Source: Pseudisothecium myosuroides
Taxonomy: Eukaryota > Streptophyta > Bryopsida > Hypnales > Lembophyllaceae
NCBI GenBank assembly: GCA_951799445.1
Contig: OX637287.1
Location: 43,119,724 to 43,183,723 of the forward strand
Length of the DNA: 64,000 nucleotides
Reading direction: 5' to 3'
The position numbers were made by a program, and so were the translations under genes. The first letter of the stretch is position 1. Every line of letters begins with the position of its first letter. The notes below the pieces were generated by a model. It had not been told where the DNA came from and did not search any database. It saw nothing but the letters and a program-made list of their open reading frames with translations. Shown in pieces: positions 44,706 to 56,377 of the stretch.

Positions 44706-46910
44706 CACTTAGTCATGGAGAAGATGAGACAAAATTTGTAAGATTATTAGACTCAATTGTACAATACATGTATTAATTGCCATTGCACAAACTTGTAAAA
44801 AGTTTTGATTTTGTGTGTGTTATTTGAAGTTGGTAGGTGGCTAGGTTGTCTTGTGCATGCAATTGTTGATTCTTGGACCTCAGATTGAGTGGTAGAGTGG
44901 TAGCTAACTAAACATGAACAACTTATATGTTGTTAGTAGTGATTTTAGAGTTGATTGGTTCCAAAATCCTTTTCTTATTTGCATACATTGCCGTGTGACT
45001 TGTGGATAAACTTGATTTTGCATGAATCTTGTGAATATACTAGTCACAACTCTTGGTAAACTTTCACTTCGTATGATTTTGTATGGAGAATGGCAAATTT
45101 GGATTTGCATAATTTTCCATGAAGAATAATGAAGCTCTTTTAAAATTGTAAATTAACCTTGGAATATTTGGTTTCATGTTCATAGATGTATCACTTGCTT
45201 TTTGGGTGACAAAAATACATCTTCTTGTTGACTAATCTTGAAGTATTTGTTTTATTTTTGTGACAAAAATACCTTGGAGAAACAAATCTTTAAATCTTGA
45301 TATCTATATCTATTTATATGTATGTGTGAGTGATATTTATTAATGCATGATTGATTAGTATTTTAAATATTGAATGAAACTCTATCTTTAAAGAAAGATT
45401 AATTAGAAAACTCTACAAAATGGCTTGAAAATTTTGAAAAGTTATGAGGCCAATTGAAATTAAAATAGAACATGTGTTGCAAGCAAATCTAGGATTTGGA
45501 TAGGTCCATCATTCAAAAAATTGTATTCTTATATATCATTATATTCTAACCATATGAATATAGGAATATTGACTTGAAAGAGAAAATTGAACCTACATGA
45601 CACTTAAATCCCAAGTGCCTAAGCCTTTCTAAGTATGTTTTTCCTATGAAAAAAGAGCATGGACCTATAATTATCTTCAATGAAGCAAATTGTTTTTTTT
45701 CAAAATCTAATCATATAGTCATGTTTAAAGAGCTTAATTATTAGTGTGCATGTCAATTTTGAGTGTGAAATAGCATAGGAGTTGTGACATTATAACAAGA
45801 GAAATGTACATATCCTATTTTTAGTATATTGTCCCTCCCCATAATGTTTGAGAAATTTGCATATAGGAGTTTTTTGGGATTGGAGGTGACAAAAATTGTA
45901 ATAGTACACTAAAATGCACTTTCAAAAACCTTAAGTTCAAATGAAGAGCTATCAAATTTATAACACAATCCACCTTGCAATTTTTATAAATAATTTGTAG
46001 AAATCACAAATAACTCCAAGTTAGCACTTGAATGTTTAAGTTTTCAACAATGAAAATCTTCAAAACACTTTATTCTTTCCAATGGAACCATTTTCATAGC
46101 AAATGGATAAGTACAATTTTTTAGATCTCAATTCAAATGAAATTTGCAAGTTTTCCCAATGCCGGGAAATGAAGTAAAATTGGCAAGCTTTACTCTTTCA
46201 CTAATCATACATATCTGCCTTTGAATACCTCTTAAAAATCAAATATTTACCTTTTTCAGTGAAAAATAAAAGTTTCTAATAGGAAAACCTTAAATATTGC
46301 CTGTAAAATTTTTGAAACTATCAAAGGAATTTAATTGCCCATAGAAAAACGAGCTTGAGATTTTAGATAGACCATACATATTTGGTTAGGAAATTAAGGA
46401 ATAAGTTGAAATGTACCTTGATTGGACCCATCAGTTTAAGAATTCACTTGAACTTTTGTTTTGTAATGCCTCTAACCATGCTGAATTGTTTATTTTGACG
46501 GTTTTGGGTGTTTTCACCTTAGTAAGTACTAAATGGCAATAGAAAATTCCCACTTCTATCATAGAAAATTCCCATTTCTAAAATAGAAATATCGGGCCTC
46601 TAAAAGACTGCTTCCCAGTGACATGTTTGGCTCTTTATAAGTCATATGTTGTCAAAAAGAGTGACACGTTTCTGACAACTACATCATTTGATTTTCTTAA
46701 AGTAGCCAATCAAACTTTGTTTTCATGCAAATTCTGTCAACATATCGGGTAGAGATAGGAGAATAATGCATTGTGTAGGAAAATTTAAATTGATCAACTG
46801 TCCCCTTCCAAGCCTTCTAGAGGCCTAGAATTTTTTGTAACTTAATGTATTCAAAGATCCGTGACCACAAACATTTAGCCATGATCTGATGTGCACTCTA
46901 CTTCCCCGAA
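44706..46910. other. AT-rich intergenic DNA, nothing recognised
   Basis: About 2.2 kb without a supported gene, RNA or paired termini on either strand. A short (about 20 bp) duplication of 'atagaaaattcccattct'-like sequence occurs near 46530-46590. Confidence 0.35.
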
Positions 46911-47097
46911 TATAGTAGAACTTCTCTAAAACGATAGCCCCATGACCGGACTCAAATCCCCATGCTCAAGAATATGAAAGAACTTCTCTGATGTGTTATT
47001 CTGGGATTGGGCCTAGTGTGGGACTAGGCAATCAATGTTCCATCACTTTAGAGAGGTCACTGCTTTAGAAAAGTTCACTTTAGAGAAGTTTCTATGT
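46911..47097. mobile_element. MITE with pogo/Emigrant-like ends
   Basis: The left end tatagtagaacttctctaaa and right end tttagagaagtttctatgta are inverted copies over about 18 bp, enclosing about 150 bp. TA borders and the AGTAGAACTTCTCTAAA-type end recall pogo-lineage MITEs of plants such as Emigrant. Non-coding. Confidence 0.55.
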
Positions 47098-47149
47098 ACT
47101 GCATGTCAGAATTCTTAAGTTGCTTTTGATATAATTTAGGGCAGCTTTA

Positions 47150-47480
47150 CAACTACAGACCAGGCTAATTCTCCTTCAAGCCGATTGTGCAAAATTTCAA
47201 CATTTTTGGGGTTGGAGACTGACCACAACTACCCATTAGAATAAGATTATAACAGGGGCCAATTTTTCCATATGTAAAGGCCTTGGGGCCAGGAAGCCGA
47301 GGCGATTGTAAATAAAACCTACAAAAGAGAGAGAAGGGGGTGAAATTTTCAGGGCCACTTTACACTTAGAACCCGAGCCAATTCAATAAAACCTACAAAA
47401 GAAAGAGAGAAAGAAGGGTGAAATTTTCAGAGCCACTTCACACCTAGAGGGGGGGCCAACTCCCCTTGAGGCCGATTGCA
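47150..47480. repeat. Imperfect tandem/nested duplications
   Basis: A 75-78 bp block beginning aataaaacctacaaaaga and containing 'tgaaattttcag' and 'agccactt' occurs twice (about 47313 and 47386). A second block ('cttcaagccgattgtgcaaa' / 'cttgaggccgattgcacaag') occurs at about 47183 and 47466. No gene. Confidence 0.55.
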
Positions 47481-47779
47481 CAAGATTCAACGGATGTGAT
47501 TTGTTGAAAAAAATAATATTTAAATTTTAAAAAAATTAATTGAAATTTGACATTGTCCCTGATGCTAAGAATTGGCCTCTCATTTTTGGTGCATCTAATT
47601 CAGCGAGCTCGGGCCATGTCACATCATGTCCTTTTTAAATAAAAAATTTATTCCACCAAATTGGCCCAATCTCTAGGTGTAAAAGGGTTGGGACTAATTT
47701 CAGCATTCTGTCCAATCACAAATGAGGATTCTTCGCCTCTAACACATCAAATGAGCCCGACCTCTAAATGTAAAGTGGC

Positions 47780-48430
47780 CCTTAGGAGACGAGATCAGGT
47801 CCCGAATAGTGTTTATAGTAATCTCCGGGAGTAAGGTAGTGTGCTCTAAAAGTGAGCGGGCTCTAAAAGCGATCATGACACAGAGGTACATGCAACCGTG
47901 TACATTTCAGGAGGTTGTTGGTTTTAGTGACCACTGTGTTTCAACTTCAAAAATTTGTAACTAATTCCACAAAGGTCCAAAAAATATGAAACGACTTGGG
48001 TTAGATGCCAATTCCATTTTTCTTCCTCCAAAAATTAACTAAAAATTGTTTCAAGAAGTTTAGCTTCCCCGAAAAGGCAAACAGCTCTTAAATGGTCGCT
48101 TTAAGAGCAGACTACCTTAATCCTTTCCCTTACCCTTTCGAAGCATGTGTTCCTCAAGCCTTGGACACTTGGAAAATCAGTCCAAGTTACATCAAGTCTT
48201 CTAGTCTACACAGAGAATAATCTATTCTCCACAGTACCTCTCAACCTCTCGACCACATTCTTTTCGATACATTTATCTTGGAAATCATACATACGTACAG
48301 TACAGGATATTTGTGTCTCAAGTGTCTACAGTAGCTTAAGTTAGTAGGTCTGCAGACTGCCTTTTTCTTTTGGGAGCAGTTTTTTTTAAGACTTTCACGG
48401 ATGGAGAATCTCACCTTTTCTTGCAGAGAT
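47780..48430. repeat. Duplicate of the monooxygenase upstream region, interrupted by a MITE
   Basis: The flanks of the family B element here align with 37245-37450. Shared stretches are gagacgagatcaggtcccga / gagacgggattcggtcccga, then cctcaagccttggacacttg in both, then 'tttttcttttgggagca' and 'ctcaccttttcttgca' / 'ctaacctttccttgca'. No copy of the coding exons follows. The 37.3-kb copy represents the MITE-free state. Confidence 0.6.
47833..48118. mobile_element. Family B MITE, copy 5
   Basis: The left end taaggtagtgtgctctaaaa and the inverted right end gctctt...agactacctta enclose the usual interior ('aatatgaaacgacttgggtt'). The paralogous sequence near 37290 lacks it. TA borders. Confidence 0.65.
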
Positions 48431-49044
48431 GGAGAACTGACAGGTAGAACTGCCCATTACCATACAGATTTGCTATCCAGGCACTTTGGAGAAGTTGGCT
48501 ACTTGTTAGCCCTCATGTTTTTTTAGAGATTGAAAAGTTTGAGAAAAGTCATTTGCAAAAAAAATGAAGATATTTTAACAAGAAGTGAATTTTCTGTGAT
48601 TTTTCAAAGCTGAAATGTTAAAGCATGAATAGACTTTTGTTGAAGCATGGGTAGACCCTTCTAAAGTGTGGGTTGTGTTTGCTCCCCATGTGCATTGCCA
48701 TCATGATAAAGGGTTGCTAAGATTGTGGTAATGGGCGGACTAGTGACGCACATGGGAGGATCCTGTAGGTGGCAGAATTGGGTGGATGGCGGTAATGGGC
48801 AATTCTACCCATAAATTAAGTTAACCTTGTAAAGATAGGCTAGGCTCCATGGAAATCATCCTTTTTGATATAGTGTGAATCATCTACTTTAAGAAAACCG
48901 AAAGTATTCATTAGAGGTCAAGCTACTGTACAAGGCTTCCCCTTTTTGCACAAAATTCTAAGGGTGAACAATTGCACTTCTGTCTTATGTGAAAGTATTC
49001 TTTGTCATCCATAAAACACTTAGTGTCCTCGGCAGCATTACAGG
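48431..49044. other. Intergenic DNA, nothing recognised
   Basis: No gene, RNA or repeat recognised in this stretch. Confidence 0.3.
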
Positions 49045-49440
49045 GTTAACCCTTAAACGACGGACTGGTCACCGTGGCAAGAAGTCGGGTTGTGAAGTGG
49101 CGCATTTTGAGACTAACCGCAGCAGAGAACACTGTTCACGTCCATGAATAGTGCCCGTAAATTGCAAAAGTTGGGCAGCCCGGCTAGTAGTGGGCACAAA
49201 TTTCCAGGCCTCGCAGCCATCGCCACGTCTTGCTTCTCCCAAGGACCGTTGAGCCATCTTCTAAGTACAGTAGCACTTGAAGCCTCATTAAGTTTGGGTT
49301 TTCTTCGCTGAGCAAGGCCACCCGTCCTACAAAATGCAGGCGGCCTCAACCTGCAAAGATGGGGGCTTGGTCGGGTTTGGCAGCCAGGGACTAGGCTTGC
49401 CCCACCCATGGTCTCTTAAAAGGCCATACCCCCAGCTCGA
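49045..49440. other. GC-richer island starting with a family A-like end
   Basis: The island begins TTAACCCTTAAACGACGGACTGG, similar to the starts at 234 and 553. It is much GC-richer than its surroundings. Minus-strand open frames (about 98 residues) have no recognisable domain. No matching right terminus was found, so it may be a truncated element carrying foreign sequence. Confidence 0.35.
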
Positions 49441-49529
49441 TGACTCATTGAGATCAATTACTGGGAGTAAATATTGAGAGCTTGGTCTGGGCTTGGGTGG
49501 AAATGCTCCCTCATTGAACCACTCAATGG

Positions 49530-49740
49530 GGTTATCATATTTTTTTTTTAAATTTTAAATTTTAAATTTTAAATTTTATTTTTTATTATTTATTTATTTA
49601 TTTATTCATTTTTCTGGGCTTGGATGGAATGCCCCCTTGTTCAGCCATCTCCACTCAATGGAGTTCTGATTTATTTTTTTAATTTTTTAATTTTTAATTT
49701 TTTTCACACATGATTGATTTTGCTAATTTTGAATTCATAT
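49530..49740. repeat. Low-complexity ATTT/AAATTTT tracts
   Basis: (AAATTTT)n at about 49547-49577 and (ATTT)n at about 49585-49608 lie within a short imperfect duplication ('ctgggcttggatggaatgc' type) on both sides. Non-coding. Confidence 0.5.
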
Positions 49741-50205
49741 TTGCAATTAGAGGTTCCAAATTAATTATAAGGGTGCACTCGGTAAATAAACCATGAAATT
49801 TGTTGTTTAGGACTCTTCTAAAGAATTTTAGAATTTTTGTTGGACAATTTTGTTTTTCATCATTAAAAAAAGGTCCACAAAATCACATCAAATGAAAAAT
49901 TATTTTCCAAAATCTGAAAATTTCCACGGTGAAGTATATTACACAAACTCAAGAGTAACAAGTAAACTCAATTTTAGTGGTGACTCTATAATTAAAAAAA
50001 AAATTGAAATTGAAAATACATCCATGGTTCACAGTGCTATTAGATGTTGAATATTGCGAATGTTTCCACAATTCCTATCAATGTAGAAACTACATTACAT
50101 GACCTCATTCCTTTAGTTAAACTCAAATTTAGGAAATGCCATTTAAAAAATAAATAAATTCAATGTTAAAACAAGGAGCTACAACTTTGTTTCATATACT
50201 AATTT

Positions 50206-50803
50206 CCTAGGGAAGTGGGCACATTCTCAACGAGATGTTCCGTCAAGTATAGTACCTTTCAATCCAGGCTCTTTTCCAAGTCCTATTGCTGGTCCAAGTG
50301 TCATAGGTCCTAATGCCCCAAGTCCTAGCATAGATACGTTTCCTAGCAGACCAATGGGTACGAAACAAGCCAAAAGGCTGAAAGCAGATGAGAATGCTCG
50401 GGTGTGAACTCTTCGTCGAACATCAGAAGCTGCTTTGTCTCTATCCACAGATGTAGCGGAGAGGAACAAACTCCTAGCACAACAAGTACAGTGTTCAATG
50501 GATCAGAATGACTTGACCCTTTTTAAAGAAGCTAGGAACTTAGACCTAGCTTCAGCAGATAGGTACTTCCGATTATGTATGTAGAAAGCAGTCACACGTC
50601 TAGAAGAATAAGTATCCTTTCAAAGTACCAAGAAGGAGAGGACCCCTGAACCACCAACAAATTTGCTACCACTACGTTCTCGTGCAATAGACCTTGAAGC
50701 TCTTCCAGAAGAAGAAGAGGAAGAGGAAGAAGAAGAAGGAGGAGAAGAAGAAGATCCATATAAATATACAGAGGAGAGTCTTTACCCTCAACGACATGAG
50801 TGA
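50206..50803 (+). pseudogene. NAM-associated C-terminal domain fragment (Harbinger ORF1-like), broken
   Basis: One frame can be followed from about 50206 to TGA 50801-50803. It is interrupted by TGA (50405), TAG (50582) and TAA (50609). It contains the RPMGTKQAKRLKADE segment typical of the no-apical-meristem-associated C-terminal domain, then MDQNDLTLFKEARNLDL and an acidic tail of Glu repeats encoded by (GAA)n near 50706-50755. Such domains occur in plant Myb/SANT-like proteins, often the DNA-binding ORF1 of PIF/Harbinger elements. The N-terminal DNA-binding part and any transposase are missing. Minus-strand open frames here are shadows. Confidence 0.6.
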
Positions 50804-51007
50804 AGTAGAGAAGGCTCCAGTTTCTAGGAACGAACGTTGATTTGAAGATGTATTCCATGAGTAATCATGTTTTTGAAGTACTTGTAATTCTTCTTTGGCT
50901 ATTGGTCCATCCAACGTGAATGATATATTTTGTTAATTAGCAGTACTTGTATTTTATGGTAGATGAGTAATTTTTTCCTTCAAGATGGTATTACCTTTTT
51001 TCCATCC

Positions 51008-51930
51008 AAACCCTTAAGATAGGTTGTTTGTTTTGTTTTGTTTTGTTTGATATGTTGAGATCTAACAAACCATGAGGCATATGGCGGCGTTCTTGATACC
51101 ACTCTAAAGGTCTTTGCTCAAAAGGATGCACGGACTTTGTTTTGTGGCATTTTGATTTATACTACAAAAGTTATTGAATTTCAAAGTTTTTATGAATAAA
51201 AAAATATAATTAAATTATGCTTCATTTTGTTAAATTCATAACTATTGCATTGCATGTCCAAACATGTAGAAACAAAGTCTTTGCACTCTTGCATGGGAAA
51301 GGCTTTCTATTCATGCCAATTTTGTGGAATTTGGACCTACGGTGTAGAAGTTATTGACTTTTTAAATTATAAACTTGAATTTCAAAATTTCAAAATTTCA
51401 ATTTAATGGATTAAAAAATTAATAAAAATACTTTTACTTTTATTTGGCACAAGGTACACTATCAACCATCAATACCCTTAAGATAGGTTACTTATTTTGT
51501 TTTGTTTTGTTTGTTTGTTTGTATGTTTGATATGTTGAGATCTAACAAACCAAGAGGTGTCCGGTGGCATTCTTGGAATCGCTCGGAAGTTCTTTGCTCA
51601 AAGGGGTGCACACACTTTGTTCCGTGGCGTTTGGACTTAAGGTTTGAAAGTTCTTGAATTTCAAATTTTTTATGAATTGAAAAATTGAATTAAATTATCA
51701 TGTATTTGGAAAAAAATTCATAATTTTTGCATCGCATGTTCAAACGCCACGAAACAAAGCCCGTGCACTCCTTTGTGCCTAGAGCTTTTTCTTCGTGCTT
51801 ATTTTATGGCCTTTGGACATATGGTGTACAAGTTATGGATTTTTTCAATTAAAAAATGAATTTCAAAATTTCAAAATATTAATGAATTAAAAATATGAAA
51901 ATTTTACTTTTAATTTAATTTTGGTTGTGG
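51008..51930. repeat. About 465-bp tandem repeat, two copies
   Basis: Each copy begins near cccttaagataggtt (about 51010 and 51477). A GTTTT/GTTT run, 'tgatatgttgagatctaaca', 'ttctttgctcaaa' and 'cgtgcactc'/'tgcactc' segments follow in the same order. A diverged inverted copy lies at 2172-2404. No protein frame is maintained. Confidence 0.65.
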
Positions 51931-53337
51931 CAACGGCACAGGGCACACTAATATAGTAAGTAATGAAAATTACTTCCATTTTCATTTGAATTTTAAGGTG
52001 TAAAATGGAAGATCCCCTCTTCAATGGCAAATAATTATGTTCAATTACTTTGTTTTTTAAGGACATTTTATGGTAGTACGTATGCATGATCGGTGTCATA
52101 AGGGATTGAGGGAAAAGTAGGATTTAGCAAATTAGGGGTCAGCAATTCAGTAGTTGGTGCTGAATTGAATTTGCGAGGCGATGTCACGGGGTTTCCAGAA
52201 GCTCTGGAATTGGTTGGTCTTTGATTTTGTAAGTGCTTGCTTATTGATGGTGAATTTGTTATGGAGGCGGATTCTAGAGCTCTTATTTGGATCGAAGAAG
52301 AAGCAACTTCATAATAGTTCCATATAAGTTAAGTACTTTGGGACAGTAGAGGCTTGCTTTTGCCACGAATTCTGTTTTATCCTCACAAGCATGTTTATCA
52401 AGTGGACACGATTAATGTCGACGTCAACAATTTATTGGCACTTTCATCTGCAGTGAGATCTGTAATTTGGGCATTGCTTGATCTGAACTCTATACTTGGG
52501 GTGTACACTATGTAGGATGTTCATTGGTAACGTGCGTTCAAGCCCCTATTCTATAGGGGCTATGTAGGTAAATTTTTTGAATTTCTATAGGGCTACATTT
52601 ATCTAAATTTCTAAATTGGGGCTATATTAAGTACCCTATATTTCATTTCAAATTTTTTTTTTGACTATTTATGTGTACCCTATGTTCATTATAAATATTG
52701 AACATTGGCAAAATTTTGTATTGGCTCATATTCAAATCATTAATTGAAAACTTGGCATACAGCAAAATAGTGTACAAAATGAATGAACTTCATACACTAC
52801 TTGGAAACATACAAAACGAGTGAACTTCTGAAGCGGTTTTAGCAAACATACAACAGTTTGAAACCCAGTAACCCATAGTACACTACATTGTTTTATATAC
52901 TAAACGAGTGAACTCCTGAAGGTATTAGTGAATATACAACAATTTGAAACCCGAAGTACAGTAAATTCAACTACATACTAAACGAGTGAACTTCAAAAGC
53001 TATTACCAAACATACAACACTTTCAAAACCAGAGTATACTACATTCAATTAGAGGCAGTTTAGGAAGTGCAAGTAGTTTTTGAATAAACTACTTTCATCA
53101 AAAATACTATTGAAGCCATAGTTACTGCATACATTCAAAGCAAATTGAAAAGCACCGTGAAACACAAATTGAAGGAGTTTGAAAACCGTATTGAAACTAG
53201 TCAGACAGAGAAAGTTGAAAATCAGGCACAAAGGGATGAGAGTCCGGAATTCAGACCAAAAAAGAACCTGGAATTGCTAGGAAAAATGCACTGGGCACAA
53301 ACAAAAGAATGTGTTACCAAACACAGCACAAAAGCAT
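51931..53337. other. Intergenic DNA with a short tandem motif
   Basis: A motif 'acatacaa...aacgagtgaactyc' recurs three to four times between about 52760 and 53040 at 60-80 bp spacing. No supported gene. Confidence 0.4.
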
Positions 53338-54675
53338 TCACAAAGTTCCAAAAGTTCCCCGTTGTAGTGTGACAAAGTTCATTTCCAAGGTCCACAACTG
53401 AGCATGCGAAGAATCAAAAACTGGTTGCAACAAAACTTGTAGCCTGTTGAAACTCCTAAACTTTACAAAAACTGCATCCCACGTGAATGTGCGAGTTGGG
53501 GATGCAATGCAAAACGAGGCACCTGCAAGTGACAAAACACAAGCCAAATGAATGACATTGAAGACAACCAAAATGAAATTCAAACAAGAGTTACTGAGCG
53601 GCTTCAAGTTTAGGATCTGTGTTGTTACCTGAGGCGCGTGAACATTGGTGCCACGACTAGAATCAAATGCGCCACACCTGCAAATTCAACCATGAACACA
53701 AGTGAATCAACACAACTAAAGAGAAAACTAGAATTCACATACAAATGACTGAGTGGGCTGGGATTCAAGTGCAATGTTACCTCAGCGCACTGATGGGGTC
53801 ACCCAGATGTTTGCACACTGGAAATGCCCGTCTCCCTGTATGACTTGAATTTCGTGACACCACCCTCCAAGAATGAGCGACCGCAGTTGCTGGAGCTCGC
53901 TTCCCGCCAGGTCTGCCAATGCCGTTGTTCGCAGCTTGATCGGGATGGGCGCCTTAAACATCCAGGACTTCGTCAAGAAATCCAAGTTGCAATCAAAACC
54001 CTGCAAAACACTAGAGCACTTGCGGTCCCCTGAAAACGAGAGCGCATCACTGGACCACTCCTTCTGCTGCTCAAGACATGCCATCCTGAGCGCCGCATAC
54101 TGCACACTCAACTCCATGCTGGCTCGAGTGACCTTCGATACATTAGCGAGCGTGGGAATCAGGCGCAGAAGAGCGATTTGGTTCCCATCTCTGCGATCCA
54201 AACGAGCCCATGGACAAGCGGGAAGACAGCAGCCCTCCAGCACAAAGTCAAGAAGCGCATGATTCACAATAACCTCACAACCGAAAACTGGCGACTTCAT
54301 TGTGCAGCACGAAAGTGACAAACAAGCAACCCACAATCACAAGAATTTGTTTGTGCACAAAGGAGAAGACACGAGGAATTGCAAGGAGCGCCCAAATTTG
54401 TTAGCAAAATCCCAGCGCCGTCGAATAGCGCGCATCTCCAAATGAAGAAGGCTGCAATCCCGATGAGAAACTCCAATTGCTGAACCTGCACTGAGGAACT
54501 GGAGGTTCTGGAATCTCATGACATTTCCAAACTCAGTGACGATGGAAACCCAGCAGCGTCTATGAGAAATTGACATTTCTAGAAGTGAAGTCACAGATTT
54601 CAAAAGCAATGCAAGATCTGGAATCGGAAAAAAGAAATGCTGAGGGTCTTGTCGACTGTGCCCCCAAACTCCCAA
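53338..54675 (-). CDS. Possible multi-exon gene or transposon accessory transcript, unassigned
   Basis: The sequence is gene-like in composition but unidentified. A minus-strand frame is open from 54675 to 53782 except for one TGA (54339-54337). A possible start is ATG 54300, giving a 172-residue open part (MKSPVFGCEVIVNHALLD...). Downstream, short exon-like blocks have good splice signals: acceptor tgaatttgcag before 53680, donor cgcctcag|gtaaca near 53632, and acceptor cacttgcag near 53525 before a final open segment to 53338. The blocks do not join into one unbroken frame with the upstream part. No domain was recognised. The same strand and proximity to the 56-61 kb element suggest it could be part of that element, or captured host sequence. 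Treat as a weak prediction. Confidence 0.3.
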
Positions 54676-54799
54676 TGACTCATTCAGTCATTCAAGCTTT
54701 TCAAAAATTTGGGCTCCAAATCTTCTCCAGATTTCTTTTGCCGGTCAGTCATGTCAAGCAGACCTGAAATTACTGCGGGTCACACTTCATTAGAAATTT

Positions 54800-55560
54800 T
54801 AAAAAACGGCAGTTATAGGAACCCTCAAATCAAAATGACATTTAGAAGACTCTGAAGAATATTGATGTGAAAATTCACTTACTTTGTCGTATTCAGGGTA
54901 CACGTGGAGTCCCAAGAATTTGGCAACCTGGAAATACAACTTGGTCCATGAGAAAGGAAAGAAGGGGCAGCTGAAAAAGGTAATCCAGCCCGAGATCCAA
55001 AAAAAAGGGAAGCTGAAGACCAGACCCTGACTCAGGGAAAAAAAATCGCAGAGACTGAATGACAGTCCACAGTGTAGGAAAAACAAAGGAAAGCTAGGTA
55101 TGATAAACCAGATTGTGGAAACACAATGACAAGGTCGACATGAGAAACGAGACTGAAAAAAAAAATTAGAAACTCAAACAAAAGAATCTAGACTACAGAA
55201 CAAAAAAATGGGAAGCAGGGCATGAGAATCCAGAGTCGACGAAAAAAGGGTGGCAAGCTGGAAACCTAAATCCAGACCGAAGAAAAGAAAATGGGAAGTT
55301 CGAAATGATAACCTAGCGTGAGGGAAAAAAATGGGAAGCTCATCTGCAGTGAATTCAGACAAAGTCCAAAAAAATTGGAAGCTGAAACAAAGAATCCCCG
55401 GTGGCTACCAAAAAAAGGGAAGCTCCAAAATATAATCCCTGGTGACGAAAAAATAAATGGAAAGCTTCCAAAACATAATCCCCGGTGACAAACAAAAAAT
55501 TGGGAAGCGAAGACAGAGAATCCAGGTGGAGGAAAAAAAAATCAGTTACCAAATAACTAC
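54800..55560. repeat. Degenerate ~55-60 bp tandem repeat (gggaagct units)
   Basis: Units carry a purine-rich A run followed by tgggaagct, then 'aga(g)aatcc', and often 'ccggtgac'. They recur about ten times, most clearly at about 55195-55520. Minus-strand open frames (Phe/Leu-rich) across this stretch are products of the A runs. Tandem subterminal repeats of this kind are common transposase-binding regions; here that role is inference. Confidence 0.6.
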
Positions 55561-56377
55561 AAATTGGTATCACCTAGGTAAGCATATTCATATCAGGAAA
55601 TCCAAGAAAGTAATCGATAAAAGAAAACGTCCGAAGTCAAAACAATGGAGAGAATAGGAGTCGCAAACATTACCTTCCCCGCTGGTACTTGGAAATAGGG
55701 AATCTGCAAAATAAAATGCACACAATGAGAACCAAAGAACGCTCGCACGGAGGACACATGGATATAAAATTTTTGGTAGGAAGCAAAAACGGCTACTAAG
55801 TGATCTGGAAAACAATCATGCTAGCCGAATTTGAAGATCAAGCGCTTATCTCAGAAGAGGATTGGGATATCAGAGGGGGGAAATGGAGTACAATCAGTAA
55901 AAATAAAGATTTATGAAGCTCAACTACATAGATCTCAAGAACCACAAACCTGGGTTACGAGAAGAAAAGGGAGTTCCTGCTCCAGAAACTTGAAGGATCT
56001 CACAGAATGACAACGTATTTCACAGAGGATCTTAAAAAACGGCCACTTCATTATTGGATTCACGGCTTCACTAAAACAATAGCAGTCTCAAGAAACTATG
56101 CTTTGCCGGGTGCTGCTCCAAAACTTCCGTTAGAAGCACATAAGTGGATCACAGTCTCCAGAAACCAGAATTGCAGACATGTGATTCACCTTAGTCTATA
56201 TAGGAAAGAATGAAGTTACTGGCGAAGTTTGAGTTTTCTTGTTTCCATATACATCACCCAGGTAGTTATAAAAGGAGGCCTACAACAGAGCTATCAATCT
56301 TAAATGAAGAAGGACTGAATCACCGTCATCTGAAAACGAGAACTTCCTAAACCCATGGTACTTGCAGCCAAATGTTG
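55561..56377. other. Spacer between tandem repeat and transposase-like gene
   Basis: No domain recognised. Could be the 3' region of the minus-strand gene at 56.4-60.9 kb; gene-like composition but no sustained frame. Confidence 0.35.

Noticed and set aside
50592..50914. Minus-strand Leu-rich frames
   Set aside because: Antisense of the (GAA)n acidic tail of the NAM-associated pseudogene.
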